Shown piece after piece: positions 41,565-50,613 of a DNA stretch of 64,000 bases. The stretch is from Aquabacterium sp. NJ1 (lineage in GTDB: Bacteria; Pseudomonadota; Gammaproteobacteria; Burkholderiales; Burkholderiaceae_C). The position numbers and the translations under genes are program-made. Positions within the stretch are counted from its first letter, which is position 1. Each line of letters opens with the position of its first letter. The stretch is taken from contig NZ_JRKM01000001.1 in assembly GCF_000768065.1 (NCBI RefSeq), positions 3,454,001 through 3,518,000 on the forward strand, written 5' to 3'. The notes beneath the pieces are model-generated. The model ran no database searches. It saw nothing but the letters and a program-made list of their open reading frames with translations, and was not told where the DNA came from.

Positions 41565-43964
41565 TCAGTAAAGCAGGTAGCCCGCGCGGCGCGTCATGAA
41601 ATCACGCAATCGGTCTTGCCAGCTTTGTTCGATGGCTTCGACAGGCTGCCCCTGGCGCAAACGGGCCAGGGTATCGCGAGACCCGACCATGCCCAGGGTC
41701 TTGTCCAACTGGAAGCCAGGCGACAACTGGGTCAGGGCGCGCGTGAGGCTCAGGCCCAGCTTCTGCGCATCGAACTGGTCCTTCTGGGTGAGCTTGAACT
41801 GCACGCCATGGCACAGCTGGCCTTGATAAGGGCCGCTGTTGGGCGTGAACTCGGCGGGGCTGATGGCCAGACCGGGCAAGGCATCGGCTTGCAGGGCCTG
41901 CGTGAGCTGGTTGGCATCCAGCCAGGGGGCGCCCACCCACTCGAAAGGCCGATCTGTGCCGCGGCCCACGCTGATGTTGGCGCCTTCCACCCAGGCCACG
42001 CCGGGGTAGAGCAGGGCGGTGGTCGGGGTGCGCAGATTGGGTGAGGGCGGGATCCAGTCCAGGCCGGTTTGATCAAAGCGCATGTCGCGCTTGTAGCCCT
42101 GCATGGGGATGACCTTGAGCTTCACTTCCAGGCCGGTGCGGCTGCGGATGTCGTCGCGCAGCCAGCCGGCCAGTTCGCCCAGGGTCATGCCGTGTTGCAC
42201 GGGCCATTCGGCAAATGCGGTGAAAGAGCGCAGCTTGGCATCCAGCACAGGCCCGCCCACACGCTGCGCGCCCAGGGGGTTGGGGCGGTCCAGCACCACG
42301 AAGTTGAGCCCGGCCTGTGCGGCGGCTTGCATGGCCTCGCCCATGGTGGACACATAGGTGTAGAAGCGCACGCCCGCGTCCTGCATGTCGAACACCAGGG
42401 TGTCGAGGTCCTTGAGCATGTCGGGTGTGGGGCGCAGCTGTTTGCCGTACAGGCTGATCAGGGGCAGGCCCGTGGCAGCGTCCATGCTGGTGGCGATCTG
42501 GCCCTCCTGGTCGCGGTTCAGGCCATGCTCGGGTGTGAACACCTTGCGCAGTTGCAGGCCGGGCGCGGTGTGCAGGCGGTCCAGCGTGCGCCAGCCTTTG
42601 GCGTCCATGGCCGACAGGTTGGTGATCAGGCCCAGGCGCTGGCCTTGCAGCGCGTCATAAGCATGCTGGCGCAGCACGTCGATGCCGGTTTGCACGGGCG
42701 GGCCGGGGTTGCTCAAGGCCTGGGTGGCCCAGCTTTGGGCGGGCTCGCTCAACGAGGGCCAGCGTGCGCTGATCTGCTCGGCGGTGAGGGCGGGGCGCTG
42801 GCTGGCCAGCAAGGCCTGGATCTCGCGGCGCAGTGGGCGGGCGTCGCCCAGGCCGCGCGGGTGCACGCGGTTGCTGAGGATGATGAGGTATTGCCGGTTG
42901 TACAGGTCGATCCACAGGCCGGTGCCGGTGTAGCCGGTGTGGTCGATCATGCCCAGTGGTGGCAGGGACTCGCGTTGCGCATTCAAGGGCGCATCCAGCG
43001 CCCAGCCCAGGCCGCGCCAGTCGGGCTGGTTGCTCGGGGCCTGGGGTTGCATCAGGCGCTGCAACGTGTCCTGACGCAGCAGCGGGTAGGCGCGGGCGGG
43101 CTGTTTGTGCTGGGTATCGGTTTGGGCATCACCAGCTGCCACGTGCAGCATGGCGCGGGCAAAGCGGGCCAGGTCGTCTGCGGTGCCAAAGAGGCCGGCG
43201 TGGCCGGCCCAGCCACCCATGCGGCGTGCAAAGGGGTCGTGCACGGTGCCGCGCAGCATGCGGCCGTCGCTCAACAGCTCGGTGGGCGCAATGCGGGGGC
43301 GCCAGTCGGCGGGGGGCTCGAAGGTGGTGTCCTTCATGCCCAGGGGTTTGAAGATGTGGCGCTGCGCGTAGTCCGGCAGGCTGTGGCCGCTCACGCGCTG
43401 CACCAGTTCACCCAGCACGATGAAGTTGATGTCGCTGTAGACCATGCGCGTGCCAGGTGGGGTCCTTGGCTTTTCGGCGATGACCTTTTGCAGGCCGGCC
43501 TGGTAGCCCGACCACGGCGGGCTGTCATCCAGATCGGGGCGCAGGCCGGAGCTGTGCGCCAGCAGTTCGGCCACGGTGATGGGGCCTTTGCCGTTGGCGG
43601 CGAACGCGGGCCAGTAGCGGGCTACCGGGGCATCGAGCTTGAGCTTGCCGCGCTCGACCAGTTGCATCACGGCGGTGGTGGTGGCCACGGCCTTGGTCAG
43701 GGAGGCGAGGTCGAACACGGTGTCGGTGCTCATGGCTTCGCGCTCAGGTTGCAGGGCGCGCCAGCCATAAGCCTGCCGGAACTGCACGCCGTCTTCGTTG
43801 CCAATGATCACCACGGCGCCGGGCAGCTTGCCTGCATCCATCTGGGCGTGCACGGCTGCGCCAATGGCCGGGCCCAGGCGGTCGGCCAAGGTGTCATGCG
43901 CAGGCGATGCAGCAGCCGCAGCCACACAGGCGGCAATCAGCCAACAGGTCAGCAGCAGGCGCAT
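41565..43964 (-). CDS. AmiE-like serine hydrolase fused to NamZ (GH171, DUF1343)
   Basis: 799 residues from ATG 43964 (MRLLLTCWLIAAC); the longer frame from 44084 is less likely. An export signal is followed by a beta-lactamase-type domain: nucleophile Ser88 and Lys91 in DLASLTKAV, Tyr176-Ser-Asp178 in VYSDINF, and an HTG box near DHTGYTGTG. From about 425 to the end, a DUF1343/NamZ domain (GLITNLSAM, TPEHGL, VFDMQDAGVRFYTYVSTM, VLDRPNPLG). In Bacillus, AmiE (peptide removal) and NamZ (exo-muramidase) are separate neighbours in the MurNAc recycling operon. Here they are one secreted protein. Confidence 0.87.
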   Translation of the reverse strand: MRLLLTCWLIAACVAAAAASPAHDTLADRLGPAIGAAVHAQMDAGKLPGAVVIIGNEDGVQFRQAYGWRALQPEREAMSTDTVFDLASLTKAVATTTAVMQLVERGKLKLDAPVARYWPAFAANGKGPITVAELLAHSSGLRPDLDDSPPWSGYQAGLQKVIAEKPRTPPGTRMVYSDINFIVLGELVQRVSGHSLPDYAQRHIFKPLGMKDTTFEPPADWRPRIAPTELLSDGRMLRGTVHDPFARRMGGWAGHAGLFGTADDLARFARAMLHVAAGDAQTDTQHKQPARAYPLLRQDTLQRLMQPQAPSNQPDWRGLGWALDAPLNAQRESLPPLGMIDHTGYTGTGLWIDLYNRQYLIILSNRVHPRGLGDARPLRREIQALLASQRPALTAEQISARWPSLSEPAQSWATQALSNPGPPVQTGIDVLRQHAYDALQGQRLGLITNLSAMDAKGWRTLDRLHTAPGLQLRKVFTPEHGLNRDQEGQIATSMDAATGLPLISLYGKQLRPTPDMLKDLDTLVFDMQDAGVRFYTYVSTMGEAMQAAAQAGLNFVVLDRPNPLGAQRVGGPVLDAKLRSFTAFAEWPVQHGMTLGELAGWLRDDIRSRTGLEVKLKVIPMQGYKRDMRFDQTGLDWIPPSPNLRTPTTALLYPGVAWVEGANISVGRGTDRPFEWVGAPWLDANQLTQALQADALPGLAISPAEFTPNSGPYQGQLCHGVQFKLTQKDQFDAQKLGLSLTRALTQLSPGFQLDKTLGMVGSRDTLARLRQGQPVEAIEQSWQDRLRDFMTRRAGYLLY

Positions 43965-43978
43965 GACGCGGCCTATGC

Positions 43979-45409
43979 TCAAGGCACGCTGGCCACGTTG
44001 GACACCGGCTTGTAAGACGATGGTGCCATGGGCATCTTCTTCACGTTCAGGCCCGCTGTGCTGTAGTGGTTGCTGGCGTTCCACAGCAGCCAGCCCTGCG
44101 CGTGCACGTCTTCGGCGGCCTGGATCTGGGCGCGGATTTCCTTTTCGCCGAACACGCGGCGGTCAAAGGCATAGTCCTTGAACGACTGCAGCCAGGGGCG
44201 GAAGCGCACACCACCCATGCCCGAGCGCTCGATGGCCGCTTGCAGCGAGTGGTGCACGATCTCGTAAGGCGAGCCCACGGCCATCACATGGCCCGGGATG
44301 CCCCAGGTGAAGCCCGAGGGGTAGAGCATGGGCGAGAGGTAGTCCAGCCGGTCAGCCAGCATCTCCAGCTGCTGGCCGATCAGGGTGTCGTTGAGGTTCC
44401 AGCACACATAACCAAAGATGTCGGCTGACATGTAGACGTTGTACCTGGCCAGGCGTTGCCGTGCCTTGTCCAGGAAGGCCGAGATCATGAAGGGGCGCAC
44501 CTCCCAGGTATTGGGCTGCGAGAACTGCAGGCCGGGCGTATCGGGGAAGCGCACGTAATCGAACTGGATCTCGTCAAAGCCCAGCTTGGCGGCTTCTTCG
44601 GCCATGGCCACGGCGGGCTCCCAGGCGGCCGGGATGGAAGGGTCCAGCCAGGACAGGCCCTCTCGGTCTTTCCAGATGGCGCCGCTGCTGGTCTTGATGG
44701 CCCACTGCGGCTTGACCGTGGCCATCTTGTCATCCTTGAAGGTGACCACGCGGGCGATCAGGTAGATGCCCTTGTCGTGCAGCTCCTTGATCAGCGCGGG
44801 CATGTCGTGCACGGTGACCACGGTCTGCTTGGGGTAGCCCAGGGCCTCCCAGACTTCGCTGCGGTAGGGCACGATGCCGGCGTCGCCCTTGACGTCGATC
44901 ACCAGGGTGTTGAGGTCGGTCTGGGCCATCAGGGCCAGGGCGTCGCCGCGCAGCTTGCTGCTGCCGATGCCCCAGGCCGACAGGTACAGGCCGCGTGATT
45001 CGAACTTGTGCAGTGTCAGCGTGGTCGGGCCGGCGTTGGCGGTCTGCAGCTGGCCTTGCTGCTGGCGGTAGCCCGGCATGCGGGCGCCAACCGGTTGGCC
45101 GGCCATGGATGCGGGCAGGGTGAAGCGGCCGTCATGGTCGGTGCGCACGGTCGTGTCGCCGCTGACCACATACGCCAGCGGGATGCCCTGCCGGGTGTCG
45201 GCGTCGATGACCATGCCGCGCAAGGGGGCGGCGACCGCCGTAGGTGTGACCGCAACCGGCGCCACCGAAGGGGCCGGTGCCACCGAGGCCACCGGTGCCG
45301 GCGTGCTGGCCGCGCGAGGCTGGGCACGCAACGAGACGCTGAGCGTCAGGCCAGCCAGCACCACGAAGCCGATGGCCAGTGCGATACCTTGTTTGCGTGA
45401 GGCGTTCAT
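43979..45409 (-). CDS. DUF4015-type putative glycoside hydrolase with regulatory-like domain
   Basis: 476 residues: a signal anchor (GIALAIGFVVLAGLTLSVSL), a Pro/Ala/Val linker, a carboxypeptidase-regulatory-like beta domain (about 62-130: RGMVIDADTRQGIPLAYVV, VRTDHDGRFTLPA), then the DUF4015 barrel (GLYLSAWGIGSSKLRGDAL, LVIDVKGDAGIVPY, FDEIQFDYVRFPD, DRLDYLSPMLYPSGF). DUF4015 resembles glycoside hydrolases of alpha-amylase-like fold; the substrate is unknown. It overlaps the deacetylase by 4 nt and precedes the AmiE-NamZ fusion by 14 nt. Confidence 0.87.
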   Translation of the reverse strand: MNASRKQGIALAIGFVVLAGLTLSVSLRAQPRAASTPAPVASVAPAPSVAPVAVTPTAVAAPLRGMVIDADTRQGIPLAYVVSGDTTVRTDHDGRFTLPASMAGQPVGARMPGYRQQQGQLQTANAGPTTLTLHKFESRGLYLSAWGIGSSKLRGDALALMAQTDLNTLVIDVKGDAGIVPYRSEVWEALGYPKQTVVTVHDMPALIKELHDKGIYLIARVVTFKDDKMATVKPQWAIKTSSGAIWKDREGLSWLDPSIPAAWEPAVAMAEEAAKLGFDEIQFDYVRFPDTPGLQFSQPNTWEVRPFMISAFLDKARQRLARYNVYMSADIFGYVCWNLNDTLIGQQLEMLADRLDYLSPMLYPSGFTWGIPGHVMAVGSPYEIVHHSLQAAIERSGMGGVRFRPWLQSFKDYAFDRRVFGEKEIRAQIQAAEDVHAQGWLLWNASNHYSTAGLNVKKMPMAPSSYKPVSNVASVP

Positions 45410-46335
45410 GTCGGAGCTCCTGCGGGGAAGGCCGAGGTGATGAGCTGGTGCAGGCGTTTGCCGCTGACTTCGTCCACCATGAGGTGGCGGGGCAGGGCCT
45501 GCATGGGGTCGCTGGCGGTACAGGGCTTGTTGCCCAGGGCGAGCGAGGCCTGGTAGCCGGCCGCGGCAGCCATGTCCATCAGGCCTTCATCGAACATGCC
45601 AAAAGGCCAGGCCAGGAAGTTCACGGGCTGCCCGAAGCGATCTTGCAGCACGGCCTTGGAGCGCTGCAACTGGTTGCGGGCAAAACGCTCGAAGTCGGCA
45701 GGGGATTGCTGCTTGCGCTCGCGGACCAGGTTGGGGTGCCAGTAGGTGTGCGACTGGATGCTGTAGTGCCCCGTGGCCTGCAACTGCTTGAGCTGCTCCC
45801 AACGCATGGCATAGCTGGCGTTGGAGATGGCCGAGGGGTAGATGAACAAGGTGATGGGCCAGTTGGTGTGGGCTACCATGGGTGCAAAGACTTCCGAGAC
45901 GCTGCGGTGGCCATCGTCCACCGTGATGACCACGGCGCGTGGTGGCAGCTTGGCCAGCTTGCCCTGGCGGAAGGCCACCAGGTCGGCCAGCGGGATGACG
46001 TGCGCGCCCGTGTCCTGGATGGCTTGCAGGTGATCGCTGAAGGTGCTTTTGCGCACCGTCATGCTGTCGGCCACCGTGTCCGCAAAGCGGTGGTAGCACA
46101 GGATCAGGGCCTGGCTGGGTGGGGCAGAAGAGGCCGTGGCCGATGCAGGGTTGGATGCGGCAGATGCCGCGTGCAGCAAGGGGCTGCTCAAGCCGAGGGC
46201 CATGGCGCTGGTGGCATGTCGCAACCAGGTCCTGCGGTTCAGGCAACCGGAATCAGGCATGTCCAGCGTCGGGCCGTCCGTGGGGCCAACCGTCTGGCCA
46301 ACCAGCGGGGCAATGGTGTCGGGCGCAAGCAGCAT
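45406..46335 (-). CDS. Secreted polysaccharide deacetylase (CE4, PgaB-like N domain)
   Basis: 309 residues from ATG 46335, with an AGAGGTGG-type sequence about 12 nt upstream. Outer GTG 46353 and inner ATG 46260 are possible. A twin-Arg-like signal NRRTWLRHATSAMALGLSSPLLHA is visible. CE4 motifs: LILCYHRFAD, VVITVDDGHRSVS (metal Asp pair), HYSIQSHTYWHPN, LAWPFGMFD. These fit PgaB-like N-deacetylases acting on poly-N-acetylglucosamine or peptidoglycan. The overlap with a DUF4015 glycosidase recalls the two domains of PgaB, but split. Confidence 0.85.
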   Translation of the reverse strand: MLLAPDTIAPLVGQTVGPTDGPTLDMPDSGCLNRRTWLRHATSAMALGLSSPLLHAASAASNPASATASSAPPSQALILCYHRFADTVADSMTVRKSTFSDHLQAIQDTGAHVIPLADLVAFRQGKLAKLPPRAVVITVDDGHRSVSEVFAPMVAHTNWPITLFIYPSAISNASYAMRWEQLKQLQATGHYSIQSHTYWHPNLVRERKQQSPADFERFARNQLQRSKAVLQDRFGQPVNFLAWPFGMFDEGLMDMAAAAGYQASLALGNKPCTASDPMQALPRHLMVDEVSGKRLHQLITSAFPAGAPT

Positions 46336-46388
46336 CAGCGGGGTGTGTGCCACCTCTGTATGAAGGCGGTCAGCATGAGTATTACTTG

Positions 46389-46430
46389 CTTATCGGCTGA
46401 TGCACCGATCCTTATCGCCCTTTATCGCCT
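46389..46430. promoter_or_regulatory. Three copies of a TTATCG-type decamer upstream of the deacetylase gene
   Basis: CTTATCGGCT (46389), CTTATCGCCC (46411) and TTTATCGCCT (46421) are near-identical decamers, the last two adjacent. On the transcribed minus strand the first reads GCCGATAAG, a match to the flagellar sigma-28 -10 element, but no -35 box is at the right distance. They may be regulator sites for the deacetylase operon; no regulator can be assigned. Confidence 0.45.
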
Positions 46431-46478
46431 TGTTGCACAAGTGTTGTGGTGACGCAATTCACACTCGATACAGTCGTT

Positions 46479-47048
46479 TCACAAGCTTGACTGCATCCGG
46501 GCCATCAAACCGGCCAGCATCACGTCCAGGCCGACCTCGATGGCGGCTTCAGGCGGCTTGCCTTCCAGCAAGTTGGCGCGGTCCAGCTCGACCATGCCGT
46601 GCAGGAAAGCCCACAGGGACATGGCCAGGTCCTTGGCGTCCCATGGGGTGGGCAGGCTGTTGGCCAACTGGATGACAAAGCCCCAGATGGCGTCATGGCT
46701 GCCGAACTTGGCCTGATCGCTGGAGTTGTACTTCATCTTGATCGCATACAGCTGCGGACAGCGGCGTGCAAAGCGGATGTAGGCGCGCGCCACGGCCCGC
46801 ATCGCATCAGGTGGGGGCAGCCCTTTGGCAGCGTCCTCCAGCGTGGCCAGCAGCAGCTTGCAGCCCTCGTCGGCCATGGCCAGTTCAAGCTCGGCCTTGC
46901 TCGGGAAATAACGATACAGTGCGTTGGGCGTGACCCCCAGGCTGCTGGCCAGGGTCCGCATCGACAAGTCGGCCAGCCCATGGTCTTCAATGAAGGCGAG
47001 AGCCGTCTCCAGAACGGTCTCGCGGCTGATCTTCTTGGGGTAGGACAT
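46479..47048 (-). CDS. TetR family regulator divergent from iorAB
   Basis: 189 residues: helix-turn-helix at the N terminus (ETALAFIEDHGLADLSMRTLASSLGVTPNALYRYFPSKAELELAMADEG) and a TetR_C domain with tryptophans (WDAKDLAMSLWAFLHGMVELDRANLLEG). It lies 67 nt from the divergent iorA start and is the likely regulator of iorAB-mocA. A short palindrome just before iorA is a candidate operator. Confidence 0.9.
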   Translation of the reverse strand: MSYPKKISRETVLETALAFIEDHGLADLSMRTLASSLGVTPNALYRYFPSKAELELAMADEGCKLLLATLEDAAKGLPPPDAMRAVARAYIRFARRCPQLYAIKMKYNSSDQAKFGSHDAIWGFVIQLANSLPTPWDAKDLAMSLWAFLHGMVELDRANLLEGKPPEAAIEVGLDVMLAGLMARMQSSL

Positions 47049-47100
47049 GTGCCTACTTTACCTGCTTGGCCACCCGGCTTGACGGTTTCCACAAGAAAGA

Positions 47101-47113
47101 TGTACGCTGTACA
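47101..47113. promoter_or_regulatory. Palindrome in front of iorA, candidate TetR operator
   Basis: TGTAC-GCT-GTACA, a perfect 5-3-5 inverted repeat ending 2 nt before the iorA ATG, in the gap shared with the TetR gene. A repressor bound here would cover the ribosome site, so it may also have other uses. Confidence 0.5.
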
Positions 47114-47115
47114 CC

Positions 47116-47586
47116 ATGCATACATTCAAGCTCAACGGCCAGCCCGTTTCAGTTGATGTCGAAGACGACATGCCCCTGCTGTGGGTCCTGCGGGACGAAC
47201 TGGGCCACACGGGTACCAAGTTCGGCTGCGGCGTGGCCGCATGCGGCGCCTGCACGGTGCACATCGACGGCACGGCCATGCGCTCGTGTTCGATCCCGGT
47301 GTCCTTTGCGGCAGGCAAGGCGGTGCAGACCATCGAGTCCAAGGATGACCCCATCCTCAAGCGTTTGCAGGCGGCGTGGGTGGCACACCAGGTGCCGCAA
47401 TGCGGCTACTGCCAGTCCGGCATGCTGATGGCGGCCACCGCCTTGTTGCGTGACAAACCCCAGCCCACCGATGCCGATATCGATGCGGCCATGACCAACA
47501 TCTGCCGTTGCGGCACCTACCAGCGCGTGCGCGCGGCCATCCACACGGCGGCTTCTTCCGCATCCGCACAGGAGAAGCAGGCATGA
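47116..47586 (+). CDS. iorA: [2Fe-2S] subunit of molybdenum hydroxylase (IorA-like)
   Basis: 156 residues with the two 2Fe-2S domains of the xanthine-oxidase family small subunit: an N-terminal plant-type cluster ([15 protein letters not shown] and SCSIPV) and a C-terminal all-helical cluster ([12 protein letters not shown] and CRCGTY). It passes electrons from the Mo site of the next gene to an acceptor. Length and pairing match isoquinoline 1-oxidoreductase alpha subunits; the aldehyde substrate is not determined by sequence. The stop overlaps the next start (ATGA). Confidence 0.88.
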   Translation: MHTFKLNGQPVSVDVEDDMPLLWVLRDELGHTGTKFGCGVAACGACTVHIDGTAMRSCSIPVSFAAGKAVQTIESKDDPILKRLQAAWVAHQVPQCGYCQSGMLMAATALLRDKPQPTDADIDAAMTNICRCGTYQRVRAAIHTAASSASAQEKQA

Positions 47587-49838
47587 AGACCACTGTTTCT
47601 CGTCGCCAGTTCCTGATCACCGGCGCGGCCTTGTCAGGTGGCCTGCTGGTGGGATGCGGCAAGCCCTCTGCATCCGACCGCCTGGGCTCGGGTTCGATCT
47701 TGTCTGTCGAAGGGGGCGAAGTGGCCCTCAATGGCTGGGTCAAGATCGCGCCGGACGGCAAGGTGACCGTGGCCGTGCCGCGTTCCGAGATGGGCCAGGG
47801 CGTGCTGACCTCGCTGCCCATGCTGCTGGTGGAAGAGCTTGATGCCCGTTGGGAAGACGTGCAGGTCGAGCAGGCCCCCGTGGCGCAGATCTACGCCAAC
47901 GCCACCATGATGCTCAATGTGGTGCCGTTTGCCTCTGACGATGACGGCGTCCTGGCCCGCATGGTGCGTGCCAGTGTGCAGCGCCTGGGTTACGCCTTGT
48001 CGCTGCAGGTCACGGGCGGCTCGTCCAGCATCCGCGATGCCTGGGAGCCCTTGCGCCTGGCCGGTGCCACGGCCCGCGCCATGCTGGTGGAGGCTGCGGC
48101 CAAACGCTGGTCGATTGCGGCTGATCAGTGTCGGGTTGAGGCCGGGCAGGTCATCCACACCCAGACAGGCGCCAAGCTGGGTTTTGGCGAGCTGGCCAAG
48201 GATGCCGCCACGCTCACGCCACCGCAGGATGTGCGCTTCAAGGACCCGAGCCAGTACAAGCTGATCGGCAAACCTGTGCCGCGCCAGGACATCCCGGCCA
48301 AGACCGATGGCTCGGCCGTGTTCGGCATTGACGTCAAGGTCGATGGCATGGTGTATGCCGCCATCGCCCAGCCGCCCGTGTTTGGCGCCAAGGTGGCCAG
48401 CGTGGACGACAAGGCCGTCCTGCAGCGCAAGGGGGTGCTCAAGGTGCTGCGCATCCCGCAAGGCGTGGTGGTGGTGGCCAACAACTGGTGGCGCGCCAAA
48501 CAGGCCCTGGCCGAGCTCAAGATCACGTATGAGCCCTCGCTGAATGACCAGTACTCATCGGCCGAGATGCGCAAGCATTACGAAGCCGAACTGGCCGCCA
48601 ACAAAGGCTTTGCCTATGGCACCAAGGGCAACACGGACGATGCCCTCAAGCAGGCCGCCAAGGTGATCGAGGCCCGCTACTGGGCCCCTTTGCTGGCACA
48701 CGCCGCCATGGAGCCCATCAACTGCGTGGCCCAGGTCAAGGATGGCCATGTCGAAGTCTGGTGCTCGACCCAGGCACCCTCTTTGGCCAAGTGGAAGGCC
48801 GCGCAGATCGCCGATGTCGATTCGAGCAAGGTCAAGCTGCACGTGCCTTTCCTGGGGGGCGGGTTTGGCCGGCGCCTGGAAGTGGACATGGTCGAGCAGG
48901 CCGTGGCCATTGCCAAGCAGCTGGACGGCCAGCCCGTCAAGCTGCTGTGGACGCGCGAAGAGGACATGCAGCATGACGTGTACCGGCCTGCTGCCTTGTC
49001 CGAGTTCCGAGCCGCGGTGGACGACAAGGGCCGCGTGACGGCCTGGTCCAACCGCGTGGCCGCGCAGTCCGTCAGTTATGACACGGTGCGCCGCCTGCTG
49101 CCCGCCGTGGCATCGAACACACCCGACAAGAACCAGATCGAAGGCGCGTTCGACATCCCCTACGATTTCGACCACATCGCCGTCAGGCAGATCCGCCCGG
49201 AGACGCCGGTGCCTGTGGGCTCCTGGCGCAGCGTGGGCCATTCGTACAACGCCTTCTTCACCGAAAGCTTCGTGGACGAACTCGCCTGGGCCGTGGGGCA
49301 GGACCCGGTGGCCTATCGCCGCAGCCTGCTGGGCAAGCACCCGCGTCACCAGGCTGTGCTGGATCTGGCCGCATCCAAGGCGGGTTGGGGCACGCCCTTG
49401 CCCGCAGGTTGGGCGCGTGGTGTGGCCCTGCATGAGTCCTTCGGTTCGATCTGTGCTGAAGTGGCCGAGGTGTCGGTGGAAGGTGGGCAGGTCAGGGTGC
49501 ACCGTGTGGTCTGCGCGATCGACTGCGGCGTGGTGGTCAACCCCGACACGGTCGAAGCACAGATGCAAAGCTCGATCGTGTATGGCCTGAGTGCGGCCTT
49601 GTATGGCGAGATCACCCTGGCCCAAGGCCGCGTCGAGCAAGGCAACTTCCCCAGCTATGACGCGCTGCACATGGCGCAGATGCCCGTGGTCGAGACGCAC
49701 ATCGTGCCCAGTACCGCTGCTCCGGGTGGGGTGGGCGAGCCGGGCACACCGCCGATTGCCCCGGCCGTGACCAACGCCGTGTACGCGCTCACGAAAAAGC
49801 GCGTTCGCACCTTGCCGATCCAGCTGGACCGTGCATAA
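47583..49838 (+). CDS. iorB: Molybdopterin-binding subunit of hydroxylase/aldehyde dehydrogenase (IorB-like)
   Basis: 751 residues from ATG 47583. It starts with a Tat-type signal ([21 protein letters not shown], with a lipobox-like cysteine), so it acts in the periplasm. Seen: [75 protein letters not shown], and the catalytic-type [13 protein letters not shown] near the C terminus. It binds molybdopterin cytosine dinucleotide in this family. Adjacent MocA-like enzyme supports that cofactor. The exact substrate (N-heterocycle or aldehyde) is unknown. Confidence 0.9.
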   Translation: MKTTVSRRQFLITGAALSGGLLVGCGKPSASDRLGSGSILSVEGGEVALNGWVKIAPDGKVTVAVPRSEMGQGVLTSLPMLLVEELDARWEDVQVEQAPVAQIYANATMMLNVVPFASDDDGVLARMVRASVQRLGYALSLQVTGGSSSIRDAWEPLRLAGATARAMLVEAAAKRWSIAADQCRVEAGQVIHTQTGAKLGFGELAKDAATLTPPQDVRFKDPSQYKLIGKPVPRQDIPAKTDGSAVFGIDVKVDGMVYAAIAQPPVFGAKVASVDDKAVLQRKGVLKVLRIPQGVVVVANNWWRAKQALAELKITYEPSLNDQYSSAEMRKHYEAELAANKGFAYGTKGNTDDALKQAAKVIEARYWAPLLAHAAMEPINCVAQVKDGHVEVWCSTQAPSLAKWKAAQIADVDSSKVKLHVPFLGGGFGRRLEVDMVEQAVAIAKQLDGQPVKLLWTREEDMQHDVYRPAALSEFRAAVDDKGRVTAWSNRVAAQSVSYDTVRRLLPAVASNTPDKNQIEGAFDIPYDFDHIAVRQIRPETPVPVGSWRSVGHSYNAFFTESFVDELAWAVGQDPVAYRRSLLGKHPRHQAVLDLAASKAGWGTPLPAGWARGVALHESFGSICAEVAEVSVEGGQVRVHRVVCAIDCGVVVNPDTVEAQMQSSIVYGLSAALYGEITLAQGRVEQGNFPSYDALHMAQMPVVETHIVPSTAAPGGVGEPGTPPIAPAVTNAVYALTKKRVRTLPIQLDRA

Positions 49839-49856
49839 GCAGGGCCTTCCCCAGCC

Positions 49857-50447
49857 ATGAGCATCGCCGGCCTCATCCTTGCCGCTGGGCGGGGCACGCG
49901 CTTTGGCGCCGACAAGCGTCTGGCGTGTTTGCCCGATGGGCGGACCCTGCTGGAGGCCGCGCTGGCACGCCACGCCGGTATCAGCCAGCCCTTGTTGATC
50001 GTGCTGCGCCCGGATGATGCCGAGGCCTCAGCGCTGGCCAGGCAGCACGGTGCGCGCATCCTGGTCTGCGAAGACGCCGACCAGGGCATGGGGCACTCGC
50101 TGGCCTGTGGCGCGCGGGCCTTGCTGGCGATGCCTGAAGTCGAAGGCGTGCTCATTGACCTGGCGGACATGCCTTTCGTGGCAGCGGCCACCTTGCGCCA
50201 GCTCCACCAGTGCCTGCTCGACCAAGGGCAAACAGGGCAAGCCGTGGTACCGCTCTACCGGGGCCGGATGGGTCAGCCACGCGGCCTGCCGCGCACCTGC
50301 TTCGAGGCCTTGAGCCAGTTGCAGGGTGACCAGGGGGCGCGGCACATCGTGGACTGGCAGCAGGCCCTGCACATCGAGGTCGACGACGCAGGCATCCTGC
50401 AGGACATCGACCGGCCGGCCGATCTGCCCAGCCCACCCATGGCTTGA
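49857..50447 (+). CDS. MocA-like molybdenum cofactor nucleotidyltransferase
   Basis: 196 residues. The N-terminal GLILAAGRGTRFGADKRL is the nucleotidyltransferase P-loop-like motif of MobA/MocA proteins. It is followed by DADQGMGHSLACGARALL and LIDLADMPFVAAATLRQL, typical of MocA. MocA attaches CMP to molybdopterin, giving the cytosine dinucleotide cofactor needed by the IorB-type enzyme. It starts 18 nt after iorB, which makes the link with iorAB likely. Confidence 0.87.
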   Translation: MSIAGLILAAGRGTRFGADKRLACLPDGRTLLEAALARHAGISQPLLIVLRPDDAEASALARQHGARILVCEDADQGMGHSLACGARALLAMPEVEGVLIDLADMPFVAAATLRQLHQCLLDQGQTGQAVVPLYRGRMGQPRGLPRTCFEALSQLQGDQGARHIVDWQQALHIEVDDAGILQDIDRPADLPSPPMA

Positions 50448-50613
50448 TCCAGATCGCCTGACCGGCGCATGATCGGGGCGTGAGCCCATGCCCCGAACCG
50501 GCTGCCTGTAACATCAGCCATCGGCTGCATGGCCTGCTCGGGCGGGCATGTTCATGGCCGCTTTGCTTGGCTGGTTTGCATGGCCATTTTTTTGTGGCCT
50601 TCTGGATACCCCG

